Shown: piece after piece, positions 9,016-17,433 of the stretch
Numbering within the stretch: position 1 is the first letter of the stretch
Layout: every line of letters begins with the position of its first letter
Assembly: GCA_035532115.1 (NCBI GenBank)
Contig: DATKRO010000006.1
Coordinates: 32,705 to 96,704, forward strand
DNA: 64,000 bases
DNA from: Acaudatibacter sp035532115
GTDB lineage: Bacteria > Pseudomonadota > Alphaproteobacteria > Caulobacterales > Caulobacteraceae
Direction of reading: 5' to 3'
The notes under the pieces: model-generated
The model's input: only the letters and a program-made list of their open reading frames with translations
Told to the model about the DNA's origin: nothing
Databases searched by the model: none
Program-made: the position numbers and the translations under genes

Positions 9016-9813
9016 ATGGCGACCGGATACGGGCTCGAAGGCGCCGCGGCGATCGTCACCGGGTCCACCAGCGGCATCGGCCAAGCTCTGGCCGCCGCCT
9101 TGGCCGCCGAGGGCGCCCGCGTGCTGCTGAACGGCTTTGGCGATGCGGGGCGGATCGAGGCGGCGCGGACCGCGCTGGAAAAGAGCGCCGGCGTGCGGGT
9201 GCTCTATCACGGCGCCGACATGACACGGCCCGCCGAGATCGCCGACATGGTCGCATTCGCCCACCGCGAACTGGGGCGCCTCGACATCCTGGTCAACAAC
9301 GCCGGCGTCCAGCACGTCGCCCCGATCGAGGACTTCGCGCCAGAGAAGTGGGACCAGATCATCGCCATCAATCTCTCCTCCGCCTTCCACGCCATCCGCG
9401 CGGCCGTGCCGATCATGAAGGCGCAGGGCCGCGGTCGGATCGTCAACCTCGACTCGGCTCACGGCCTGGTCGCCTCGCCGTTCAAGTCGGCCTACGTCGC
9501 GGCCAAGCACGGCCTTCTGGGCCTCACCAAGACGGTGGCGCTGGAGGTGGCCGAGCATGGGATCACCTGCAACGCCATCTGCCCCGGCTACGTGAAGACG
9601 CCGCTGGTGGAGAGCCAGATCACCGATCAGGCGAAGGCGCGGGGCATGACCCCGGACCAGGTCATGCGCGAAGTCATTCTGGCGGCCCAGCCTACCCGCA
9701 AGTTCGTCGAGTTCGACGAACTCGCCGGGCTGCTTCTCTATCTGGTCAGCGACCTGGGCGCTTCGGCCAACGGCGCAGCGCTCTCCATCGACGGGGGCTG
9801 GACCGCGGCGTGA
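9016..9813 (+). CDS. bdhA: 3-hydroxybutyrate dehydrogenase (SDR)
   Basis: A ~265-residue classical short-chain dehydrogenase interconverting (R)-3-hydroxybutyrate and acetoacetate with NAD(H). Motifs: TGSTSGIG cofactor loop, LVNNAGVQHVAPIEDF, catalytic Ser in NLDSAHG and Tyr/Lys in SAYVAAKHG. The segments CPGYVKTPLVESQI and AAQPTRKFVEFDELA are characteristic of bacterial 3-hydroxybutyrate dehydrogenases and distinguish them from FabG. Three in-frame ATGs exist (8986, 9001, 9016). The third has GGAG nine bases upstream and gives the usual length. Its stop overlaps the patatin GTG start (GTGA), so the two are translationally coupled, probably for PHB or ketone-body use. Confidence 0.9.
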   Translation: MATGYGLEGAAAIVTGSTSGIGQALAAALAAEGARVLLNGFGDAGRIEAARTALEKSAGVRVLYHGADMTRPAEIADMVAFAHRELGRLDILVNNAGVQHVAPIEDFAPEKWDQIIAINLSSAFHAIRAAVPIMKAQGRGRIVNLDSAHGLVASPFKSAYVAAKHGLLGLTKTVALEVAEHGITCNAICPGYVKTPLVESQITDQAKARGMTPDQVMREVILAAQPTRKFVEFDELAGLLLYLVSDLGASANGAALSIDGGWTAA

Positions 9814-10850
9814 GCCCGGCAAAGCCGATCAGCCTGGCGCTCCAGGGCGGCGGCGCGCACGGCGCCTTCGAGTGGGGCGTCATAGACCGCCTGCTCGAGG
9901 ACGGCCGGGTGGAGATCAGGGCCGTCACCGGCGCTTCTGCCGGGGCGCTGAATGGCGTCGTCCTCGCCGCCGGCCTCGCCGCGGACGGGGTCCAGGGCGG
10001 CAGGACCAATCTCGAGGCCTTCTGGCGCGCCGTGAGCACGGCGGCCGAAGCGCCATTCGGCAAGTCGGGGCTGTGGACCGAGGCCCTCTCGCCCGCGTGG
10101 CTGAAGGAGACCCCCGGCTGGCAGATGGCCCAGAGCTGGGCGCAGAGCTTCTCGCCCTACCAGTTCAATCCGTTCAACTTCAATCCCTTGCGAGAGGCCC
10201 TGACCAGCGTCGTCGACTTCGCCGTCCTGCGCGAGCGATCGCCGATCAGCCTCTATGTATCGGCGACGGCGGTGCGCAACGCGCAGAGCCGGATCTTCCG
10301 CACCGCGGAACTCACCGCCGAGCACCTGCTCGCCTCGGCCTGCCTGCCGCAGCTCTTCCAAGCCGTCGTCATCGACGACGAGCCCTATTGGGACGGCGGC
10401 TATCTCGCCAATCCGGCGCTCTGGCCACTGTTCTACGACCAGACGCCCGGCGACATCCTGGTGGTCAACCTCAATCCGTTCGTGCGCAAGGAGACTCCCA
10501 AGACGCCAGCCCAGATCCTCGATCGCCTGAACGAGATCACCTTCAACGCCAGCCTGGTCTCGGAATTGCGCGCCGTCGCCTTCGTCCAGAAGCTCATCGG
10601 CGAGGGCCTGCTGACCGAGAAGGCCGAAGGGCGCTATCGCGACATCCGGATCCACGCCATCGGCGCCGACGCCTGGCTGGCTGATCTTAGCCTGGAGTCC
10701 AAGTTCGACACCGACTGGAGCTTCCTCGTCGACCTGATGCGCCGCGGCCGTCGCGCCGCCGGCGCATGGCTCGAAAAGGGACTTCCCGACATCGGCGTCC
10801 GCTCCAGCGCCAAACTCGCCGGGCAGTCACCGTGGCCGGCGCACGCTTGA
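9810..10850 (+). CDS. Patatin-like phospholipase/esterase
   Basis: A 346-residue patatin-family Ser-Asp dyad hydrolase starting at a GTG that overlaps the bdhA stop. Visible motifs: oxyanion loop LALQGGGAHGAFEWGV near the N-terminus, nucleophile elbow GASAG (GxSxG) and the DGG of the catalytic aspartate (YWDGGYLANPAL). There is no signal peptide, so a cytosolic or membrane-surface location is expected. Patatins hydrolyse phospholipid or other acyl esters. The tight coupling with bdhA suggests a link to PHB or acyl metabolism, which is inference. Confidence 0.92.
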   Translation: MSPAKPISLALQGGGAHGAFEWGVIDRLLEDGRVEIRAVTGASAGALNGVVLAAGLAADGVQGGRTNLEAFWRAVSTAAEAPFGKSGLWTEALSPAWLKETPGWQMAQSWAQSFSPYQFNPFNFNPLREALTSVVDFAVLRERSPISLYVSATAVRNAQSRIFRTAELTAEHLLASACLPQLFQAVVIDDEPYWDGGYLANPALWPLFYDQTPGDILVVNLNPFVRKETPKTPAQILDRLNEITFNASLVSELRAVAFVQKLIGEGLLTEKAEGRYRDIRIHAIGADAWLADLSLESKFDTDWSFLVDLMRRGRRAAGAWLEKGLPDIGVRSSAKLAGQSPWPAHA

Positions 10851-10880
10851 CGCATGGCGGCGCTCGCACGATCAAACGCC

Positions 10881-11840
10881 ATGGCGGTCTACACCGATAT
10901 CGGCGACGGCGAACTGGAGGCGTTCCTCGCCAACTATGATCTCGGCGCGGCCTTGGCCTTCAAGGGCATCGCCGAAGGCGTGGAGAACTCCAACTACCTG
11001 CTGGAGACCGAACGGGGACGCTATTTCCTTACCATTTACGAACGCAGGGTGCGGGCGCAGGATCTGCCGTTCTTCCTGGGCTTCATGCAGCATCTGGCGC
11101 GGCAGGGCTTCCCAAGCGCGACTCCCGTCGCCGACCGCGCCGGACGGCTGTTCGGCGAGATCCGCGGCAAGCCGGCGGCAATCGTCACCTTCCTCACCGG
11201 GCTGTCGGTGCGGCGGCCCGGCGTGGACCATTGTCGCGAGGCCGGCGAGGGCCTCGCCTGGCTGCACCAGGCCGGCGCGGGCTATCCGGGCGCCCGGCGC
11301 AACGATCTCGGTCGCCACTCCTGGCCAGGGCTGTTCGAGCCGCTGCGCGGCGCGGCCGAGGCGCTCAAGCCTGGGCTCGCCGCCGCGGTCGGGGCCGACG
11401 TGGAGCTGCTGCAGGCGAAATGGCCGGCCGCCTTGCCGCAGGGCCTGATCCACGCCGACTATTTCCCAGACAACGTCTTCTTCCGCGCCGGCCGGTTCGC
11501 CGGCGCCATCGACTTCTATTTCGCCGCCCGCGACGTGCTCGCCTACGATGTCGGGATCGCCCTCAACGCCTGGTGCTTCGAGCCGGACGGAAGCTTCAAC
11601 GTCACCGCCGCCAGGGCCTTCGTCGTCGGCTACGAGCGGCGCCGCCCCATGAGCGCCGGGGAAAAGAGCGCCCTGCCCGTCCTCGCCCACGGCGCGGCGA
11701 TGCGGTTCTTCCTGACCAGGCTACATGACTGGGGACCGACGCCGCCGGGCGCGCTGGTGCGGCCGAAGGATCCGTTGGAATACGAGCGCAAGCTCGCCGT
11801 GCATCGCGCCGGCGTGGCGATCTTCGAGCCCTGCCCGTGA
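10881..11840 (+). CDS. thrB: Homoserine kinase (ThrB, APH-fold type)
   Basis: A 319-residue homoserine kinase of the aminoglycoside-phosphotransferase fold found in alphaproteobacteria (not the GHMP type). N-terminus MAVYTDIGDGELEAFLANYD is the family signature. The segment GIAEGVENSNYLLET and the catalytic loop LIHADYFPDNVFF (H-x-D-x-x-x-x-N) follow, and the metal-binding segment is GAIDFYFA. It phosphorylates homoserine in threonine biosynthesis. The ATG at 10881 is preferred over 10854 because conserved sequence starts there. Its stop overlaps the rnhA start (GTGA), a linkage conserved in many alphaproteobacteria. Confidence 0.94.
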   Translation: MAVYTDIGDGELEAFLANYDLGAALAFKGIAEGVENSNYLLETERGRYFLTIYERRVRAQDLPFFLGFMQHLARQGFPSATPVADRAGRLFGEIRGKPAAIVTFLTGLSVRRPGVDHCREAGEGLAWLHQAGAGYPGARRNDLGRHSWPGLFEPLRGAAEALKPGLAAAVGADVELLQAKWPAALPQGLIHADYFPDNVFFRAGRFAGAIDFYFAARDVLAYDVGIALNAWCFEPDGSFNVTAARAFVVGYERRRPMSAGEKSALPVLAHGAAMRFFLTRLHDWGPTPPGALVRPKDPLEYERKLAVHRAGVAIFEPCP

Positions 11841-12283
11841 CGCCGGGAGTGGTGATCTACACCGATGGCGCCTGCCGCGGAAACCCGGGACCTGGCGGTT
11901 GGGGGGCGGTGCTGATGTCGGGCGCCCACGAGCGCGAAATCTGGGGTGGCGAAGCGGCCACCACCAACAACCGCATGGAACTGACCGCCGCCATCGAGGC
12001 GCTCGCGGCGCTGAAGCGGCCGTGCCGGGTCGAGCTGCACACCGACAGCCTCTATCTGCGCAACGGCGTCAGCGAGTGGCTGGCGCGCTGGAAGGCGCGC
12101 GGCTGGAGGACCCTGAGCAAGGGCGCGGTGAAGAACGAGGATCTGTGGCGCCGGCTCGACGAGGCGCGGGCGTGCCATGAGGTGAATTGGCGCTGGGTCA
12201 AGGGCCACGCCGGCCACGAGTTCAATGAACGCGCCGACGCCTTGGCGCGGCGCGGCCTTGAAGAGATCGAGGCGAAGCTATAG
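11837..12283 (+). CDS. rnhA: Ribonuclease HI
   Basis: A 148-residue RNase HI that degrades the RNA strand of RNA-DNA hybrids. All catalytic acidic residues are identifiable in YTDGACRGNPGPGGWG (Asp), NNRMELTAAIEAL (Glu), HTDSLYLRNG (Asp) and HEFNERADALA (Asp). The histidine region WVKGHAGH is also present. Length is that of bacterial RNase HI without an N-terminal hybrid-binding domain. The start is a GTG overlapping the thrB stop codon, so expression depends on thrB translation. Confidence 0.97.
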   Translation: MTPGVVIYTDGACRGNPGPGGWGAVLMSGAHEREIWGGEAATTNNRMELTAAIEALAALKRPCRVELHTDSLYLRNGVSEWLARWKARGWRTLSKGAVKNEDLWRRLDEARACHEVNWRWVKGHAGHEFNERADALARRGLEEIEAKL

Positions 12284-12300
12284 TTTGATATCGAATGATT

Positions 12301-12318
12301 TCGTTCACTGACGAACGA
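12301..12318. promoter_or_regulatory. Candidate MarR operator (inverted repeat)
   Basis: A perfect inverted repeat TCGTTC-N6-GAACGA ends one base before the ATG of the MarR gene (12320), in an AT-rich pocket that also contains ATATCG and CGATAT outside it. MarR proteins typically bind such palindromes in their own promoters. No Shine-Dalgarno sequence is visible between the palindrome and the ATG, so the transcript may be nearly leaderless. Confidence 0.5.
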
Positions 12319-12319
12319 T

Positions 12320-12799
12320 ATGCCTGAGCCCAGCGAACTTGCCGAAGTTGAATGCCTGGCGCAGATTGGCCAGATCGCCCGGCTGGCGACGTCGCGCCTC
12401 GATCGCCTCCTGCCCGCCGGGCTCTCGGCGGCCGGCCTCGAGGCGCTCAGGCGCCTGGGAGAGCGGACCGAGCCCGCATCGCCGCTGGCGCTGGCGCACG
12501 CCTTGCACCTTTCCAAGGCCGCGATCAGCTCCACCCTCGAGAAGCTGGCGGCGCGCGGCTGGATCCTGATCGAGGCCGATCCCCGCGACGGGCGGCGCAA
12601 GCTGGTCAGCCTGACGCCGGCTGGCTGGGCCGCATGGCGTGCGGCGATGGCGGCGACGCGCCCGGAGCTGGAGGCGCTGCGCGCGGCGTTCCCAAGGGCC
12701 GAATTCGAGGCGGCGCTGCCGTTCCTGCGCCGGCTGCGGACATGGCTGGCGCACGTAGCTGCACGGGACGGCGCCGAACTTGCTCCAGACCGCCCATGA
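12320..12799 (+). CDS. MarR family transcriptional regulator
   Basis: A 159-residue winged-helix regulator. The recognition region LALAHALHLSKAAISSTLEK is the helix-turn-helix and ADPRDGRRKLVSLTPAG is the canonical MarR wing (D-x-R-D-x-R). A long C-terminal dimerisation helix follows. Ligand unknown. It lies 340 nt from the 3' end of the convergent RND operon, so it does not share that operon's promoter. Autoregulation through the adjacent palindrome is likely. The next small gene overlaps its stop codon (ATGA). Confidence 0.9.
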   Translation: MPEPSELAEVECLAQIGQIARLATSRLDRLLPAGLSAAGLEALRRLGERTEPASPLALAHALHLSKAAISSTLEKLAARGWILIEADPRDGRRKLVSLTPAGWAAWRAAMAATRPELEALRAAFPRAEFEAALPFLRRLRTWLAHVAARDGAELAPDRP

Positions 12800-13119
12800 G
12801 CCGAGCCATAGAGCCAATCCGGCCCGCGCGGGCGGTCCCGCGCCGGCGGCGCGAGGACGGCGCGGCGACGGAGGTCGTGGAGATCGCCGATTTGCGCACC
12901 AGCGTCGCGGCGCCCAGGGCGGCGCCGTCGCCGCGTGGCCCTGAGCATCCTTCCGCCAACGTCGAGGCGCATCTCCTGGCCCAGAACGCCGAGGCGCGCG
13001 GCCTGCGCGGCGGCCCCGAACGGCTGGGCGCCGCGCGCAGCGTCTATCTGGGAATCGAGTTCTCAGGTCCAAACGATCGGCGTCCGCGCAAGGGGATGAT
13101 CGCGAAGCGCGAGGCTTGA
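12796..13119 (+). CDS. Small hypothetical protein coupled to marR
   Basis: A 107-residue protein I do not recognise. The N-terminal half is rich in Arg, Ala and Pro, with a patch of basic residues (PRRRRED). The C-terminal half is more structured-looking (HLLAQNAEARGLRGGPERL then YLGIEFSGPNDRRPRKGMI). No signal peptide or membrane segment. It is taken as real because its ATG overlaps the marR stop and because the C-terminal part does not look like random translation of GC-rich DNA. It could be an accessory factor co-expressed with the regulator. Confidence 0.55.
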   Translation: MSRAIEPIRPARAVPRRRREDGAATEVVEIADLRTSVAAPRAAPSPRGPEHPSANVEAHLLAQNAEARGLRGGPERLGAARSVYLGIEFSGPNDRRPRKGMIAKREA

Positions 13120-13141
13120 ACGGCCCTGTGGACGGCGCGGC

Positions 13142-16100
13142 TCAGTCCGGGGTCGCCGCCGCGGGCTCGAGCGGCGCATCGCGCGGCGTGACCAGGCGTC
13201 CGAGCTTGGGCTTCAGCCAGCGCTCGAAGTCGTCGACGAACTCGTAGACGGTCGGCGCCAGCACCAGCGACAGCGCCGTCGAGGTGATCAGGCCGCCGAT
13301 CACCGCCACCGCCATGGGCTGGCGGAACTCGTGCCCCTGGCCCAGCCCCATGGCGGTCGGCAGCATGCCCGCCATCATGGCGAAGGTGGTCATGACGATC
13401 GGCCGCGCCCGCTCGCGGCAGGCCTCGAGCAGCGCCTCGCGCTGGCTGGCGCCGGCCCGCTCGCGCTCGATGGCGTATTCGACCAGCAGGATGGAGTTCT
13501 TGGCGGCGATCCCCATCAGCATGAAGAGCCCGATCATCGAGGGAATCGACAGCTCCGAGCGCCAGATCAGCAGCGCCACCATGGCGCCGGCGATGCTGAG
13601 CGGCAGGGCCGAGAGGATGGTCACCGGTTTGAAGAAGCTGCCGAACAGCAGCACCATCACCCCATAGACGAGCCCGATTCCGGAGAGGATCGCCACGCCG
13701 AAGCCGACGAACAGCTGGTTCTGCGCCTGCTGATTGCCGATGTTGCGCTCCAGCGTCACGCCGGGCGGCAGGTGTCGGATGATCGGCAGATTGCCCACCT
13801 CCTGGTTGGCCTGGCTGAGCGCCGCTCCCTTGGTGAGATCGGCCTCGATGACGATGTCGTCCTTGCGGTTGTAGCGATCGATCTCGGCAGGGCCGGCCTG
13901 GAAATACACGTCGGCGACGCTGTCGAGCGTGGTCAGCCCGCCGTTCGCCGTCGGCACGCGCATGGCCTTCAGCGTCGCCAGGTCGTCGCGCGCGCTCTCC
14001 GGCAGGCGCACCCTGATCGGTATGCGCCGATCGCCGAGGTCGAGCTTGGGCACGTTGGCGTCGATATCGCCCACGGTGGCGATGCGGGCGACCTGGGCGA
14101 TGGTGTCGGCGTCGACGCCCAGACGGGCCGCGTCGTCGGGACGGGGACGGATGATCAGCTCCGGCGCCGGCGGCGACGCGGCGGGGCGGGGGTCGGCGAG
14201 GGCGGGCAGGCCGGCCATCTGCTGCTGCAGCTTCAACGCCGCCAGATCCAGGCCGCGGCCGCTGGAACTCGACAGATATTCGAAGATGGTGCTGCCGCCG
14301 AAACCCGAACCCTCGAAGGTGACCTGCGCGTCGGGGATGGCGTGCAGAGCCGGGCGCAGGCGGTCGCGGATCTGCGCCACCGTCGGGCGACCGCTTGGCT
14401 TCAGGATTGCGATGGCGACACCGGTATTGACGCCGCCGGCGCTGGCGAAGCCGCCGCCGGCGCTGGCGCCGCCGCCCGAGCCGATGGAGGTGAACACATG
14501 TTCGGTCTCGGGCTGGCGCTTCAGCAGCGCCGCCAGACGCGACATGGCCAACTGGGTGTCCTGAAGCGTCGCGCCCGGCGGGCCGTTCAGGTCCACCTGA
14601 TAGAAGTTCGGGTTGCCTTCCGGTTGCAGGCCCTTGGGGACCACGAAGAGCGCCAGCACCACCGAGACCAGGAAGATGGCCGCGCCGAGGCTCGCCGAAG
14701 CGATGCGATGGTCCAGCGCCCAGCCAAGCGTCGCCGTATAGAAGCGCGGCAGCGGCGCGCGCGGCCGCGCCGGCTTGGGTTTCAGGAAATACGCGGCCAG
14801 CAACGGGGTCAGCAGCCGCGCCACCACCAGCGAGAACAGCACGGCCACCGAAACGGTCAGGCCGAACTCGCGGAAGAATTGGCCGGGGATGCCCGGCATG
14901 AACGAGACCGGGGTGAACACGACGATGATCGCCGAGGTGGTGGCCACCACCGCCAGCCCGATCTGGTCGGCGCCCTCCATGGCCGCGGCGTAGGGCCGGA
15001 CGCCGGCGTGGACGCGCTTTTCGATGTTCTCGATCTCGACGATGGCGTCGTCCACCAGGATGCCGATGACGAGGGTAAGCGCCAGCAGGGTAACGACGTT
15101 GAGCGAGAAGCCCGCCAGCGCCATGAAGGCGAAGGTAGGAATCAGCGACACCGGCATGGCGATCGCGGTCACCGCAGTGGCCCGCCAGTCGCGCAGGAAC
15201 AGAAACACCACCAGCGCCGCCAGCGCCATGCCCTCCAGCATGGTCTCGCGCGTGGCGGCGAAGCTGCCGCGAGTCTCGTCCACGGTGGAGACGATCTTGC
15301 GAATGCGGATTTGCGGGTTCGTGGCGGGCGCGCCGCCGCCGAACAGGCCGGGCCGAGCGCCGTGCACCATCCGGTCCAGCGCCGCATCGACGCCGTCCTC
15401 GGTGCTCACGTCGCTGGCCTCCTGGGTCTTGGTGACCTGGAAGCCCACCACCGGGCGCCCGTCGTAGCGGGCTTCGGCGCGGATCTCGGCGGTTCCATCG
15501 CCCACCTCGGCGACATCGGAGAGCTTGACGTAGCGGCCGCCGGCGGCCGGCAGGGCGAGGTTGCGAATCTGGTGGACGTTCACCGCCGCGCCCAGCACGC
15601 GCAAGGTTTGTTCGCGATGGCCGACGTCGACGCGGCCGCCGGACTCGTCGATGCTGACGTTGTTGAGCGCCTGGTTGATCGTGGGCGCGGTGACTCCCTG
15701 GGCCGCCATGCGGACCGGATCGACGATCACGTTGATCTCGCGGTTCACCCCGCCGACGCGCTGCACCTGGGCGACGCCAGGCACGCCCTGCAGCGTGCGC
15801 GCTATGTCGTTGTCGACCAGCCACGACAGCTGCGCGTCCGACATGCTGACGCCCGGCGCGGGGCTGACCGCATAGGTGACGATCGGCTGGCCCTCGATGT
15901 CGAAGCGCGTCACCGTGGGCGGATCGATCTCGCGCGGCAGCTGGGCCCGTTCCTGCTCGACCTTGGCGCGGACGTCGTCCGTCGCCTTCATCATGTCGGT
16001 GCCGATGTTGAACTGGATGCGGGTGTCGGACTCGCCCTGGGTGATGTCCGAGGAGATGGCGTTGACGTTGGTGAGGCTTTGGAGCGCGTCCTCCAAAGGA

Positions 16101-16315
16101 CGCGTCACCTGGGTCTTCAGCTCCGAGGGCGCGGCGCCGTTCTGAGTCACGGTGACCACCACCACCGGGAAGTCGATGTTGGGGAAGTTCTTCACCGGCA
16201 GCAGGAAGTAGGAAAACACGCCCGCGATGACGAGGGCGATGAACAGCACCGCCACCGGCACCGGATTGCGGATCGCCCAGGCGGAGATGCGAAGCTGGCG
16301 CACGCCGCCGCTCAT
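13142..16315 (-). CDS. RND efflux transporter, inner-membrane permease (AcrB-type)
   Basis: A ~1057-residue resistance-nodulation-division pump of the hydrophobe/amphiphile efflux class. It has the usual duplicated architecture: TM1 near the N-terminus (NPVPVAVLFIALVIAGVF), a large periplasmic loop, TM2-7 around residue 350-540, a second loop, and the remaining helices. Proton-relay residues are present: the adjacent aspartates in ILVDDAIVEIEN and the lysine in GIAAKNSILLVEYA. Start at 16315 overlaps the stop of the membrane-fusion gene (ATGA). It is the last gene of a three-gene operon encoding a complete tripartite drug/solvent efflux system. Substrates cannot be predicted. Confidence 0.96.
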   Translation of the reverse strand: MSGGVRQLRISAWAIRNPVPVAVLFIALVIAGVFSYFLLPVKNFPNIDFPVVVVTVTQNGAAPSELKTQVTRPLEDALQSLTNVNAISSDITQGESDTRIQFNIGTDMMKATDDVRAKVEQERAQLPREIDPPTVTRFDIEGQPIVTYAVSPAPGVSMSDAQLSWLVDNDIARTLQGVPGVAQVQRVGGVNREINVIVDPVRMAAQGVTAPTINQALNNVSIDESGGRVDVGHREQTLRVLGAAVNVHQIRNLALPAAGGRYVKLSDVAEVGDGTAEIRAEARYDGRPVVGFQVTKTQEASDVSTEDGVDAALDRMVHGARPGLFGGGAPATNPQIRIRKIVSTVDETRGSFAATRETMLEGMALAALVVFLFLRDWRATAVTAIAMPVSLIPTFAFMALAGFSLNVVTLLALTLVIGILVDDAIVEIENIEKRVHAGVRPYAAAMEGADQIGLAVVATTSAIIVVFTPVSFMPGIPGQFFREFGLTVSVAVLFSLVVARLLTPLLAAYFLKPKPARPRAPLPRFYTATLGWALDHRIASASLGAAIFLVSVVLALFVVPKGLQPEGNPNFYQVDLNGPPGATLQDTQLAMSRLAALLKRQPETEHVFTSIGSGGGASAGGGFASAGGVNTGVAIAILKPSGRPTVAQIRDRLRPALHAIPDAQVTFEGSGFGGSTIFEYLSSSSGRGLDLAALKLQQQMAGLPALADPRPAASPPAPELIIRPRPDDAARLGVDADTIAQVARIATVGDIDANVPKLDLGDRRIPIRVRLPESARDDLATLKAMRVPTANGGLTTLDSVADVYFQAGPAEIDRYNRKDDIVIEADLTKGAALSQANQEVGNLPIIRHLPPGVTLERNIGNQQAQNQLFVGFGVAILSGIGLVYGVMVLLFGSFFKPVTILSALPLSIAGAMVALLIWRSELSIPSMIGLFMLMGIAAKNSILLVEYAIERERAGASQREALLEACRERARPIVMTTFAMMAGMLPTAMGLGQGHEFRQPMAVAVIGGLITSTALSLVLAPTVYEFVDDFERWLKPKLGRLVTPRDAPLEPAAATPD

Positions 16316-17433
16316 CGCGCCGCGCCGCCCCCCTGTTCCCACACCGGCGCGACATAGTCGCCAGGCAGGAGCTGGGCGGCGGCCTTGGCGACCACCACCG
16401 ATCCGGGCGGCGGCCCTACGAGCAGTTCGACCCAGCCGCCGCCGCGCTCGCCGGTGCGCACCGGCTGCTGCCTCACTCGCCCGTGCGGTCCCACCACCAT
16501 CACCGAGGCGCCGTCGGCGTCATAGCGGATCGCGCTTTCCGGCAGGGCGGGAACGGCGCGCGAGCGATCGACGAAGGTCGCCTTGGCGAAGCCGCCGGCG
16601 CGGATGTCCGGCCGCACCGGCAAGGCGATCCGCACCGTGCCCAGGCGCGAGGTGGAATCCACCCGCGGGCTGATCAGGCGCACCGTGCCGGCGACCTTGG
16701 CGTCGTCGGCCAGTGTCACCGTCGCGTCGAGGCCCTTGCGTATCTGGGCGAAGTCGGCCTCGGCCACGTCCGCCCACAACTCGATCCTGCCATTCTGAGC
16801 GATGCGGAACCAGGGCGTCGTTCCGCCCGAAATGTCGCCTGGCCGCACCGAACGCTGGATGACGAGACCAGCGACCGGCGCGCGCACGGTGAGATGGGCG
16901 AGGCGCGTCGCCATCTCCTGCACCGCCGCGGCCTGGGCGCCCACGGCGGCTCGGGCGTCCTCGGCGGCGAAGGTGCGGGCCTGCAGCTGCTCCTCGGAAA
17001 GGACGCCCTTGCCCTCCAGCCCGCTGACCCGCGCGGCTTCGGCCTGCCGCTGACGGGCGGTGTCCTCCTGCTCGACCAGCAGAGCGCGCTGCTGGGCGAG
17101 CTGGGCGTCGAGGATCGAGGTATCCATGACGGCGAGCGGCTGGCCGGCCTTCACCCAGGCGCCCTCGTCGACCAGCACCTTGGCGACTCGATAGCCGGCG
17201 AGATCGGCGCTGACCGCCACCTCCTGGCGCGGCGTCAGCACGCCGGAGGTGACGAGGCCGCCGGAGATGGGGCGCAGCTCCACCCGGACCACGCTGACGG
17301 CGCGCGTCTCACGCCGCGGCGGCGGCGAAGCGGCCGGCGCCTGGCATCCTGCCAGGGCCAGCGCGACCGTCAGGCTCGACAGCGCGGCAAGCCCAAGGGC
17401 CAGAGCGGCGGCAAGTCCCCTCCTCATCGTCAT
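16312..17433 (-). CDS. RND efflux periplasmic adaptor (membrane fusion lipoprotein)
   Basis: A 373-residue HlyD/AcrA-type adaptor with a lipoprotein signal (lipobox LAGC in VALALAGCQAP). Domain order: barrel-sandwich half (VLVDEGAWVKAGQPLAVMDT), an alpha-helical hairpin rich in Gln/Ala/Glu (about residues 105-165), the second lipoyl half (LTVRAPVAGLVIQRSVRPGD), a beta-barrel and a membrane-proximal domain. It bridges the inner-membrane pump and the outer-membrane channel. Start at 17433 overlaps the outer-membrane gene stop, and its own stop overlaps the permease start, so all three subunits are translationally coupled. Confidence 0.94.
   Translation of the reverse strand: MTMRRGLAAALALGLAALSSLTVALALAGCQAPAASPPPRRETRAVSVVRVELRPISGGLVTSGVLTPRQEVAVSADLAGYRVAKVLVDEGAWVKAGQPLAVMDTSILDAQLAQQRALLVEQEDTARQRQAEAARVSGLEGKGVLSEEQLQARTFAAEDARAAVGAQAAAVQEMATRLAHLTVRAPVAGLVIQRSVRPGDISGGTTPWFRIAQNGRIELWADVAEADFAQIRKGLDATVTLADDAKVAGTVRLISPRVDSTSRLGTVRIALPVRPDIRAGGFAKATFVDRSRAVPALPESAIRYDADGASVMVVGPHGRVRQQPVRTGERGGGWVELLVGPPPGSVVVAKAAAQLLPGDYVAPVWEQGGGAAR

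Noticed and set aside
13331..16357. A ~1000-codon open frame antisense to the RND permease
   Set aside because: It is a shadow of the real gene in GC-rich DNA; the translation is His/Arg/Ala/Gln-rich with no domains, while the minus-strand frame is a complete RND pump.
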